Below, in pieces: positions 1 to 6,688 of a DNA stretch of 64,000 bases. The translations under genes were made by a program, and so were the position numbers. Position 1 is the first letter of the stretch. Each line of letters begins with the position of its first letter. The notes beneath the pieces were generated by a model. It did no database searches. It saw only the letters and a program-made list of their open reading frames with translations, and had not been told where the DNA came from. The stretch covers positions 1 to 64,000 of the forward strand of contig CANFHX010000006.1 in the NCBI GenBank assembly GCA_947446865.1, written 5' to 3'. Source of the stretch: Flavobacteriaceae bacterium (lineage in GTDB: Bacteria; Bacteroidota; Bacteroidia; Flavobacteriales; Flavobacteriaceae).

Positions 1-2
1 AT

Positions 3-128
3 TTAAAAGGATATAAAATACCCAAATTGAAGTTTGCGCAAGAATTAGAAGTTTTAATTATCAAAGATATAGTCGAAAAATGTGGAGGGAATCCCAATAA
101 AGTAAATGAAATTTTAAACTCTGAATAA
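3..128 (+). CDS. C-terminal end of a truncated unknown protein
   Basis: An open frame enters from the left edge and ends at TAA 126-128. It gives 41 residues ending in CGGNPNKVNEILNSE. The composition is charged and helical, as in a normal protein C-terminus, but too little is visible to name a family. It runs convergently towards the minus-strand membrane protein gene that ends at 171, with about 40 bases between them. The start and most of the gene lie outside the window. Confidence 0.5.
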   Translation, partial: LKGYKIPKLKFAQELEVLIIKDIVEKCGGNPNKVNEILNSE

Positions 129-170
129 GGTTTCGAACACTTATGATTGTAAATCCGCGCTATCGGGGTT

Positions 171-602
171 TCATTTCTTTTCATTTGCTAGTTTTTGATA
201 AGTTCTTCGCAATATTAAATAGTTAATTAACATTGTTATAATAATACCAATTACAATAAATTCAAAATTTTCTGTTTTAAATCCATAGAAAATAAATAAG
301 AAAAAATATGCTATAATTAAAGATAAAAAATAACTTTTAAAATAACTATTCATTTTGAGCTTTAACAAAATCATTATTATTATTGGAATTAAAACAAAAA
401 AGGGAAAACCATCAAAAAGACCAAAAAATCCTATGATTGAACTTCCTAATATAGTCGTAATAATTTTTTTTGCAGGAAGTTTAAAAGTATTTTCTATATA
501 GATGTGATTTAAAAAAAACAAACTTTCTAAAAAATAGTAAAAAATTATATGTGTAATCCAAATTTTTAAATATAAACAAATCCTTTTTTTATTAGAGTGC
601 AT
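171..602 (-). CDS. Small multi-pass membrane protein, candidate immunity protein (copy 1)
   Basis: The 143-residue protein is very hydrophobic, with about four predicted membrane segments and a basic C-terminus (LRRTYQKLANEKK). It is a clear paralog of the protein at 714-1187. Shared patches are KIW..H near the N-terminus, the SxIIG..G..DG stretch in the middle, FKSY, and IN.L...KTY/RTY.KL at the end. Its ATG overlaps the stop of a short reading-frame remnant that matches the C-terminus of the large protein at 1177-2592. This repeats the order 'large protein end, then membrane protein' seen for the intact pair. A role as membrane-bound immunity protein to that putative effector is inferred from the arrangement only. 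No family name was recognised. Confidence 0.6.
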   Translation of the reverse strand: MHSNKKRICLYLKIWITHIIFYYFLESLFFLNHIYIENTFKLPAKKIITTILGSSIIGFFGLFDGFPFFVLIPIIIMILLKLKMNSYFKSYFLSLIIAYFFLFIFYGFKTENFEFIVIGIIITMLINYLILRRTYQKLANEKK

Positions 603-720
603 AATCGCTTATTTTAGATTTATAAATATCATTCAAAGTTCCGTCTTCTTTACAATGTTTTATAAATGATTTAGCAGTTGGTTTATGTTTGTCTAAATAA
701 ATACTACTTATGTCTAATTT
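592..720 (-). pseudogene. Remnant of the C-terminus of a second copy of the large putative effector
   Basis: Read on the minus strand, this frame gives 42 residues including YLDKHKPTAKSF and DGTLND, and ends at TAA 592-594. The intact protein at 1177-2592 ends with YLDKHKPRKTTKSFAKH and DGTVDE, so the match is collinear over about 40 residues. The frame is closed just upstream by TGA at 721-723, inside the 3' end of the neighbouring membrane protein gene. There is therefore no room for a full gene. It looks like the leftover tail of a duplicated effector, kept directly in front of its membrane partner. Confidence 0.75.
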
Positions 721-1187
721 TCAAGTTTATTATATGTTTTTTTGAAAACTAACCAATTGATTAAAATTGAAATTACTATGCAAGGAGTTATTATAAAAAT
801 ATAATTTATTTTAAGAGTTTCATCATCAAAATTTCTTGTGAAATTAATAGTTGATGTTCTTTCTGAAAATAAAATAGATGCAAAATATAACCCAAATTGA
901 CATAACAAAACTGTATAATAATATGACTTAAAAACACCAAATTTAATTTTCATAAAATGACTTATAATTATAGGAATAAAAATAATTAATCCGTCATAAA
1001 AACCTATCATTCCAATTATTGGTGATAGTAATATTTTTTGAAAGTATTCAAAACTGAAATGCCATTTTCTAAAAAAATAATTAATTGTATGATATATTAA
1101 TCCAAATGACCAATAATAAATTAAATAATGTAATAGCCATATTTTTATTAATACTACTGAATATTTAAAAGGATTTTTATCTGACAT
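714..1187 (-). CDS. Small multi-pass membrane protein, candidate immunity protein (copy 2)
   Basis: The protein is about 157 residues when started at the ATG at 1185-1187 (MSDKNPFKYS). A GTG two codons upstream is also possible. It has four or so hydrophobic segments and ends WLVFKKTYNKLEN. It is paralogous to the protein at 171-602. Its start overlaps the last codons of the large gene at 1177-2592, so the two are probably translationally coupled. Pairing of a large soluble protein with a small overlapping membrane protein is typical of effector-immunity pairs. That function is an inference, as no known family was recognised. Confidence 0.65.
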   Translation of the reverse strand: MSDKNPFKYSVVLIKIWLLHYLIYYWSFGLIYHTINYFFRKWHFSFEYFQKILLSPIIGMIGFYDGLIIFIPIIISHFMKIKFGVFKSYYYTVLLCQFGLYFASILFSERTSTINFTRNFDDETLKINYIFIITPCIVISILINWLVFKKTYNKLEN

Positions 1188-2592
1188 AATCACGAATTAT
1201 TTTTTTGACACTTTCATCAACTGTTCCATCTTGATTAAGATGTTTGGCAAATGATTTTGTTGTTTTTCTTGGTTTATGCTTGTCTAAATAAAGCATCAAT
1301 AAAGGTAAGTCAATTCTAAAATCATTATCGGTTATCAATGCTGGTGGATCAAAATCATCAAATGCAGGAGTGATATCATTAAAAATCCAAGATCCCGCAC
1401 CATGCTGACCTTTCCACCAATCTTTGTCCACCATATTTTGTAGTTTATTTATTGTTTCTTTTGGTGTTTTATTATAAATTGGTGGCGCAACAGTTCCTTG
1501 TTCGAATGTGATAAATTCTTTATCCCATTGGTAAGCTTCATCTCCTTTTAGTGGTGTTGTTGCAAATTTACCATAAATTAATTCATGAAATTTTGTTATA
1601 GCATAATCACAAATTCCTAAATTTAATTCATTTAATGTAGTTTCTACATCATTATAAATTAATCCACTTCCACCTTCTTGCCCGCCAACATTGAACCACA
1701 AAGGGCTTTCTGCTAAAGCTTTAACCAATTCCTTAGCGCCAATACACCACTTTACCATGTGTCCAAGTCTAAAAAGCCAACCATCAACAGCATTATAAAA
1801 ATCATAAATTTGTTTAAAAGGAGCTAATCTACCTTGTATTTTATGCTTTATGATATAAGAATAGCCATTTCTCCATCTTTCTGGATTTGTATTGTTTGCT
1901 CTATCCGAAAGTAGCCAAGAACCATCTTCACCTTTCCAATTTTTTTCTAAAAATTTATCGTCTTTTCTTAAGGCAAGTTTGTAGGTTTCAAAATCAGGAA
2001 ATTCTCCTCCTATTGTATGAGCTGTTTTTGTGCCGTTAGTAAGAAAATCTAACATTAATTCACCAAAATTAACCCCTGAATAATTTTTAGGAAGAAGTAT
2101 TTTTAAGTTATCATCATCAATACTTATGTATTGACTTCCAAACATTTTTTTAATTCCTTTTGTGTTATGGAAATTAGTTGTAAAATTTTCTATTGATTTT
2201 AACTTTAATTTTCTAGCATCGGCTACAACACCTGACTCCATAATGCTAGTCATTATAGGAAAAATTTTACCTGCAATGAATACTCTTTCTCTTTCAACAA
2301 AATTCTCAGGATTTCTCTCAAAGAAATGGTTGTTTTGAATTATATGTTTCTTGTTTTTTATATCAGTATCAGATTTTACATTATAAGCATTTCTAATTTT
2401 AAATAAAAATTTTACAAAACCAATTTCTGTCTGGTTTAAAATATTTTTTTCTAATTTTAAAACAGCTTCTTTTTTCTTTTTTGCTTCTTCTCTTTCTAAA
2501 TTATATTTTGTCTGCCTATCTGCCAATTCTTCATGTCGACTATCAAATTCAAAGTCTCGGGCTTTGAGTCGGTCTAGTGTTGCTCTATCCAT
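1177..2592 (-). CDS. Large uncharacterised protein, putative effector/toxin
   Basis: I start it at MDRATLDRLK (2590-2592), giving 471 residues. The frame extends 12 codons further upstream, but that part overlaps a hairpin and reads as non-coding. Residues about 1-55 are strongly charged and likely coiled coil (LDRLKARDFEF, EREEAKKKKEAVLKLEKN). There is no signal peptide or membrane segment. The body is rich in Trp and Gly, with two related patches, NWKGEDGSWLLSD and WWKGQHGAGSWIFND, which may be an internal repeat. The end (YLDKHKP...DYVR) is duplicated as a remnant at 592-720. The 3' end overlaps a small membrane protein gene. I do not recognise the family. A role as secreted or contact-dependent toxin is suggested only by the coupled membrane protein and the duplicated tail. 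Confidence 0.6.
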   Translation of the reverse strand: MDRATLDRLKARDFEFDSRHEELADRQTKYNLEREEAKKKKEAVLKLEKNILNQTEIGFVKFLFKIRNAYNVKSDTDIKNKKHIIQNNHFFERNPENFVERERVFIAGKIFPIMTSIMESGVVADARKLKLKSIENFTTNFHNTKGIKKMFGSQYISIDDDNLKILLPKNYSGVNFGELMLDFLTNGTKTAHTIGGEFPDFETYKLALRKDDKFLEKNWKGEDGSWLLSDRANNTNPERWRNGYSYIIKHKIQGRLAPFKQIYDFYNAVDGWLFRLGHMVKWCIGAKELVKALAESPLWFNVGGQEGGSGLIYNDVETTLNELNLGICDYAITKFHELIYGKFATTPLKGDEAYQWDKEFITFEQGTVAPPIYNKTPKETINKLQNMVDKDWWKGQHGAGSWIFNDITPAFDDFDPPALITDNDFRIDLPLLMLYLDKHKPRKTTKSFAKHLNQDGTVDESVKKIIRDYVR

Positions 2593-2623
2593 AATGGTAA
2601 AATGTTTTATGAAATTAATAAAA

Positions 2624-2652
2624 CACATTGTGGGCTAAACCCACAACGTGTT
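2624..2652. other. Hairpin upstream of the putative effector gene
   Basis: The arms CACATTGTGGG and CCCACAACGTG pair around a short loop with one mismatch. It lies between repeat element A copy 1 and the putative effector start, so it may terminate transcription coming from the lipoprotein gene at 2832-3704 or belong to the effector leader. No T-run follows clearly on the minus strand. Confidence 0.4.
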
Positions 2653-2669
2653 CTTTTTTAACTTTTATA

Positions 2670-2812
2670 CCGCTGCGCAAAGTCTCCTCCCGACTTTGAG
2701 CCAAGTTAAGAAAAAACTACCTATTAATAAGGTTAAAAACATATATATTCTTTGAAAAATTAAAAATGATAAATATTCTAAAGAAGCTCAAAGACGGGGA
2801 CTTTACACAGCC
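2670..2812. repeat. Palindromic element family A, copy 1
   Basis: About 143 bp, beginning CCGCTGCGCAAAGTCTCC and ending with a degraded inverse (CTCAAAGACGGGGACTTTAC). The interior shares GCCAAGTTAAGAAA, GTTAAAAACATATATAT and AATTAAAAATG with copies 2 and 3. This copy carries a CTC triplet duplication in the left arm and the most mutated right arm, so it seems the oldest. No reading frame is evident. Confidence 0.75.
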
Positions 2813-2831
2813 TAGGGTATGTTCATAGGTT

Positions 2832-3704
2832 TTATTTAATAGTATAAATTTTATATTTATATCGAGAAGTATCTGTGCTATTTCTTAAATAAAAATAACG
2901 TTGTTTAAAATCGAGTTTATTATCTTTATTAAAATCGCCATATCCTTCTTCATTTGTGTAAATACTATTTAGTATATAATATTTTATGTTTTTATCATCT
3001 GTAATATCAAATAAGTGGTGAATGCACCATATATTATTCCAAAAAGTAAAAAGCAAATATTTTTTATTCTTAAATTCAAAAATATTTCCTTCTTTAATCA
3101 TTTTTTGATTATTCCCATTGGAGAATGAGTTTTTACTTATAACTCTTTGATAGTCTTCTAATGAGTGATTAACTTTTATTTTTGGAGTAATCCATTTAAA
3201 GTTTTTTCCAAACCAAAAATACTGCCCTTTTTTAAATGAAATTTTCAAAGGAACTTTAGTACTCACATCATAACTAATTATAAAATCAATTTGTCTAGTT
3301 TCTTGATTTATAAAAGGAGAGTATTCTTTATATGGTTCTTTATATTCTAAAAAATTAACTAAATCAAAATTCTTAAAAATGATTCCTTTTTTATTGGTTT
3401 TATTATGTAAATGGGTAAAATCAATTTCACTAGGTGTTCCTGATAAAACTGATTTAATATTATAATAATCACTTTCTCTATAATAATTAATTTTTTCGCT
3501 AACAATAGATTCTAAAAACTTTTTGTTTTTAGCAGTTGTTATTAAATACCTTTTTTTTCTTTTTAAAAGTGAATCGTTCTTATTTTTTTTAATATTCACT
3601 ATAGAATCTTGACTTTCTTTGATGTTTATTATTGTCTTATTATCTTTTTTACAACTAATAATAAAAAATAATAAATAGAAAAATATTATATACCTTACCA
3701 CCAT
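2832..3704 (-). CDS. Putative lipoprotein of unknown function
   Basis: Starting at the ATG at 3702-3704 gives 290 residues: MVVRYIIFFYLLFFIISC followed by KKDNK, a textbook lipoprotein signal with Cys at position 18. The frame is open further upstream to 3767, but those extra residues (AQSRETLRSG) are simply the translation of palindromic element A copy 2, so I reject that longer start. The mature part is Lys/Asn-rich, with Tyr-rich beta-type stretches and a DFNKDNKLDFKQRYFY patch near the end that resembles a calcium-type DxDxDG loop. No family was recognised. It sits among putative effector-immunity genes, and a lipoprotein immunity role is possible but unsupported. Confidence 0.65.
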   Translation of the reverse strand: MVVRYIIFFYLLFFIISCKKDNKTIINIKESQDSIVNIKKNKNDSLLKRKKRYLITTAKNKKFLESIVSEKINYYRESDYYNIKSVLSGTPSEIDFTHLHNKTNKKGIIFKNFDLVNFLEYKEPYKEYSPFINQETRQIDFIISYDVSTKVPLKISFKKGQYFWFGKNFKWITPKIKVNHSLEDYQRVISKNSFSNGNNQKMIKEGNIFEFKNKKYLLFTFWNNIWCIHHLFDITDDKNIKYYILNSIYTNEEGYGDFNKDNKLDFKQRYFYLRNSTDTSRYKYKIYTIK

Positions 3705-3733
3705 CTGTTTAATATATAAGAATTGTCTATTTT

Positions 3734-3880
3734 CCCCGCTGCGCAAAGTCTCCCGACTTTGAGCCAAGTTAAGAAATGACTACAGTTTAAAAAGTTTAAA
3801 AACATATATATTATTTGAAAAAATTAAAAATGTCAATATTCTAAAGTAGCTCAAAGTCAGTAGACTTTGCACAGCGGGGA
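3734..3880. repeat. Palindromic element family A, copy 2
   Basis: It runs from CCCCGCTGCGCAAAGTCTCC to ACTTTGCACAGCGGGG. The left arm and the right arm pair over about 31 bases with few mismatches. Each arm contains its own small dyad, AAAGTC-TCCC-GACTTT. A partial extra arm (ACTTTGCGAAGCGG) follows at 3880-3893. It lies immediately upstream of the lipoprotein gene at 2832-3704 and extends that gene's reading frame. Confidence 0.85.
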
Positions 3881-3926
3881 CTTTGCGAAGCGGTTTTTTT
3901 TTATTCATTTTCTGTTATGTTTCCAT

Positions 3927-4166
3927 TTAATTATTGTAATATTTTTTCACAAGCAATATATAAGATTTATATAAAATGAATAGAGATATTGGAATGGTCG
4001 TTATAAAAGCAAAAACAGCAGCACCTAGAGGCATCGTAGTGTGTGCTGGCTTTGGATCCTTAAAATCACTATAAATCATAGTCAAAATGTAAATAGTAAA
4101 AAAAATGCAAACTCCTAATATTAAAGTTATTATAATTGCTACGAAAAACAATACTATTTTCTCCAT
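3927..4166 (-). CDS. Small two-segment membrane protein
   Basis: The 79-residue protein has two hydrophobic segments, at about residues 4-30 and 48-70, separated by a loop DFKDPKPAHTTMPLG, and a KKYYNN tail. Its ATG lies two bases after the stop of a gene fragment (4169-4256), again giving the order 'end of a larger protein, then small membrane protein'. A membrane immunity role is plausible by analogy with the neighbours. No family was recognised. Confidence 0.5.
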   Translation of the reverse strand: MEKIVLFFVAIIITLILGVCIFFTIYILTMIYSDFKDPKPAHTTMPLGAAVFAFITTIPISLFILYKSYILLVKKYYNN

Positions 4167-4168
4167 GA

Positions 4169-4256
4169 TTATTTAACTTTAACTTTTATGTATCCATAAA
4201 AATGTTTCATAAAAACATCTTGATTTATTGTGTAAATTTTTCCATCTCCTTGACCT
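4169..4256 (-). pseudogene. C-terminal fragment of a gene cut off by element A copy 3
   Basis: The minus strand reads GDGKIYTINQDVFMKHF, then YGYIKVKVK and TAA at 4169-4171. This is 28 protein-like residues that begin exactly where palindromic element A copy 3 ends (4257). Nothing upstream on the other side of the element continues the frame. The piece is therefore read as the tail of a gene whose body was lost, kept just before the small membrane protein at 3927-4166. Confidence 0.5.
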
Positions 4257-4403
4257 CCCCGCTGCGCAAAGTCTCCCGACTTTGAGCCAAGTTAAAAAAA
4301 GACTACCGTTTAAAAAGTTTAAAAACATATATATAATTTTAAAAAAATAAAAATGATGCATATTTTAAAGTAGCTCAAAGTCAGGAGACTTTGCGCAGCG
4401 GGG
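4257..4403. repeat. Palindromic element family A, copy 3
   Basis: 147 bp. The left arm (CCCCGCTGCGCAAAGTCTCC...) and the inverse right arm (...GGAGACTTTGCGCAGCGGGG) differ at one of about 31 positions. The interior (AAGTTTAAAAACATATATAT) is nearly the same as in copy 2 and in the same orientation. This is the best preserved full copy. Confidence 0.88.
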
Positions 4404-4417
4404 AGTATTACTTAAAA

Positions 4418-5056
4418 TCATCTTGAAAATTTTAATTCTTTGTCTTTAATAACTCCTTTAAACTGAAAATAATCATCGGCAACTGTATCACGAAAAACAA
4501 TTGCTATGGAATCATTTTCTATTTCTTTTAAAATGTTTTTAAAATATTTACTTTCTCTGAACTTTATTTGTTCTTGCGGAATTTTTGTAATGTTTTTGTG
4601 ATAATCACCAAAAGTTTTTATTTCATTTTTGTTATTTAATGCGTAATCTGGAAAATCTTTGGACGAAACTATTTTAGATACATATATATTTAATTCCCTT
4701 ACACTTTTATCATTTATGGATTTTTTAAATAAAACTAAAGAATCATTTAAAATCATTTGAGCTGCTTGATATGTATAAAAAGGTCTTTTTCTAACCCAAT
4801 CAAATTTTACCCCTCTAAAAGTATTATTTTCTATTTGGTATGATAAAAGCCAATTTAGCTCTATCGAATCTTTTTGTTTGGTATAATAACTTGCCCATAT
4901 ACGATAATTTTTATTGCTCTTAAGAACTCTAAAATTATTTTTATAATTAGGAGAACAACCTATAAAAATAATTAATAATAAAATAATCAACCCGCTCCGC
5001 AAAGTCTCCCGACTTTGAGGAATATTTATTAATTTTCTATTTGCATTTGTTTTCAT
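4418..5056 (-). CDS. Putative lipoprotein whose N-terminus is encoded by a repeat arm
   Basis: The 212-residue frame starts MKTNANRKLINI, then PQSRETLRSG, then LIILLLIIFIGC. The hydrophobic run and Cys form a lipoprotein signal (lipobox IFIGC). The PQSRETLRSG part is translated from one 30-bp arm of a family A inverted repeat (4991-5020). No Met lies between that arm and the hydrophobic core. The repeat is therefore either part of the signal peptide's n-region or the gene uses a non-standard start. The mature part is Lys/Asn/Tyr-rich without a recognised domain and ends GVIKDKELKFSR. Function unknown. Confidence 0.6.
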   Translation of the reverse strand: MKTNANRKLINIPQSRETLRSGLIILLLIIFIGCSPNYKNNFRVLKSNKNYRIWASYYTKQKDSIELNWLLSYQIENNTFRGVKFDWVRKRPFYTYQAAQMILNDSLVLFKKSINDKSVRELNIYVSKIVSSKDFPDYALNNKNEIKTFGDYHKNITKIPQEQIKFRESKYFKNILKEIENDSIAIVFRDTVADDYFQFKGVIKDKELKFSR

Positions 5057-5112
5057 TGTAACTCTTACTTTTTTTTGTTTTACCTCAAAGTCGGGAGACT
5101 TTGCGGAGCGGG
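4991..5112. repeat. Family A inverted repeat, divergent copy 4
   Basis: CCCGCTCCGCAAAGTCTCCC... at 4991-5020 and its exact reverse complement at 5083-5112 form a perfect 30-bp inverted repeat around 62 bases. The arms are those of family A (CTCC for CTGC), but the interior is different and contains the start codon of the lipoprotein gene at 4418-5056. The sequence GGGGAGCGGGGCGGG follows. From here to 5377 I see no gene. Confidence 0.85.
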
Positions 5113-5377
5113 GGAGCGGGGCGGGTGTCTAATCTAATATTTACGCATTAATAATTAGACTATACGCTATTTTCTATAGACGAAAATACTATTTATTTTT
5201 AAATCTAAAAAAAAAATCACGAATAATTTGAATTGCAGTGCATTAATTATATAAAAAATAGTTTTAGGTACTTCCTGAGTCAGTCAGGAAAAGAGTTGAG
5301 GGGTCTTTTTTTATTTAAACTTATTTTATTTCAATGTCTCTTTTGGAATTTTTATTTCACAAAAGACAGGACCTATT

Positions 5378-5502
5378 TAGCCCCGATTGCAGTGGAAATC
5401 CTTTTTTTATATAGCCCATGGTTTAAACCATGGGCTATATAAAAAAAGATTGCAACGAAAAGCGGGAAGGTCGTTTACTAAAATGCGCAAACCATTCGCT
5501 CC
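5378..5502 (+). repeat. Dispersed repeat family B, copy 1, with a 48-bp perfect palindrome
   Basis: It opens with TAGCCCCGATTGCAGTGGAA and closes with GATTGCAACGAAAAGCGGGA...GTTTACTAAAATGC...ATTCGCTCCT. The middle, 5401-5448, is a perfect 48-base palindrome centred on GTTTAAAC. The rest of the 5113-5594 gap holds only AT-rich sequence. An open frame of 69 codons here (5233-5442) is rejected because it is built from this repeat. Confidence 0.8.
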
Positions 5503-5594
5503 TGAAAATTCATGGTGTAAATCTTAAAAATCTAATAGGGGATATCTTATATCTAATATCAAAAATGTATATTTGCGTTTATTTTAATTAAAGA

Positions 5595-5879
5595 ATGGAT
5601 AAGAAAACCGAAGAATTTTATATTCGCCTCAAGGAAGAATTGAATAGTACTTCCAGTTGGCCATCAGAATACCTTTATAAATTCATTGTTCCTACCGATG
5701 CCAAGAAAATAGAAGAGGTGGAAAATGCGTTTGATAATTTGGGAGCGGTGATTAAAACGCATCCGTCTAAAGCAGGGAAATACACTAGTATTTCGGTTAA
5801 TTTAACGATGAATTCTCCCGCGGATGTGGTGGAAAAATACATTGAAGTTTCTACAATAGAAGGAATAATTTCATTTTAA
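5595..5879 (+). CDS. DUF493 family protein
   Basis: 94 residues, matching the length of the DUF493 (YbeD-like) family. The core YKFIVPTDAKKIEEVENAFDN followed by a TSISVNLTMNSPADVVEKYIEVSTIEGIISF ending fits its ferredoxin-like alpha/beta fold with an ACT-like regulatory appearance. The molecular role of the family is not settled. The stop is followed after one base by the DUF4290 gene, so the two are probably cotranscribed and lead into murA. An ordinary core-genome gene. Confidence 0.8.
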   Translation: MDKKTEEFYIRLKEELNSTSSWPSEYLYKFIVPTDAKKIEEVENAFDNLGAVIKTHPSKAGKYTSISVNLTMNSPADVVEKYIEVSTIEGIISF

Positions 5880-5880
5880 T

Positions 5881-6609
5881 ATGGTACCAAAATATATCAA
5901 AGAGAATGCTAACGACGTGGTATTTAATTTAGAATACAACGCCGAAAGACCGCATTTAATTATACCAGAATATGGTCGTCATTTGCAAAAATTGATTGAT
6001 CAGGCTAAGGTTATTGCCGATAGGGAAGAACGCAACAAGGCGGCTCGTTACATCATTCAGGTGATGGGGAGTTTGAATCCGCATTTGCGGGATGTGCCCG
6101 ATTTTCAGCATAAATTGTGGGACCAGATTTTTATTATGGCCGATTTTATGTTGGATGTAGATTCGCCCTATCCTATCCCAACTCGGGAGGTAATTAACTT
6201 GAAGCCAGAACGATTGGCGTATCCGCAGAAAAATCCGAAGTACCGTTTTTATGGAAACAATATCAAATACATGATAGAAGTTGCCAATAAATGGGAGGAA
6301 GGCGAAATGAAAAGTGCGTTGGTGAAAGTTATTGCCAACCATATGAAAAAATCGTATTTGAGTTGGAATAAAGACACAGTTACAGATACCGTTATTTTTG
6401 AACATTTGTATGAACTATCCGAAGGGACTATCAATCTTTTGGGCAGTGAAGAAGAATTATCTACTACTAACGATTTAATTCGTACCAACAAAAAAGTGTC
6501 TAACAAAACGTTGGCACCAGCTCAGAAAAACATGAAAATACAAGGTTTTAAAAAACCAACTTTAGGCAAAAAGCCTTTTGTGAAAAATAATAATAATAAT
6601 CCAAAATAA
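5881..6609 (+). CDS. DUF4290 family protein
   Basis: 242 residues. The conserved opening (LEYNAERPHLIIPEYGRHLQK) and the DVPDFQHKLWDQIFIMADFMLDVDSPYP segment are typical of DUF4290, a family found in Bacteroidota without known activity. It is mostly helical and soluble, with no signal peptide. The C-terminus turns basic and low in complexity (KKPTLGKKPFVKNNNNNPK). It lies one base after the DUF493 gene and 79 bases before murA; that gap contains a word-like repeat (AAGGTGCTAAGGCACTAAGG). Confidence 0.8.
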   Translation: MVPKYIKENANDVVFNLEYNAERPHLIIPEYGRHLQKLIDQAKVIADREERNKAARYIIQVMGSLNPHLRDVPDFQHKLWDQIFIMADFMLDVDSPYPIPTREVINLKPERLAYPQKNPKYRFYGNNIKYMIEVANKWEEGEMKSALVKVIANHMKKSYLSWNKDTVTDTVIFEHLYELSEGTINLLGSEEELSTTNDLIRTNKKVSNKTLAPAQKNMKIQGFKKPTLGKKPFVKNNNNNPK

Positions 6610-6688
6610 AAAAAGGTGCTAAGGCACTAAGGATCTGAGGAATCTTAGAACCTTTACACTTTGAACCTACTAACTTATAACCAAAGAA

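Noticed and set aside
4179..4361. 60-codon open frame on the minus strand
   Set aside because: It is made of palindromic element A copy 3 read in a wrong frame; the real fragment there is in another frame (4169-4256).
2670..5112. Family A elements as integron attC sites
   Set aside because: Spacing between small genes fits a cassette array, but the ends lack the RYYYAAC/GTTRRRY core sites and no integrase is seen in the window.
5233..5442. 69-codon open frame on the plus strand
   Set aside because: Its second half is family B repeat and palindrome, and the protein has no sensible composition or homolog that I know.
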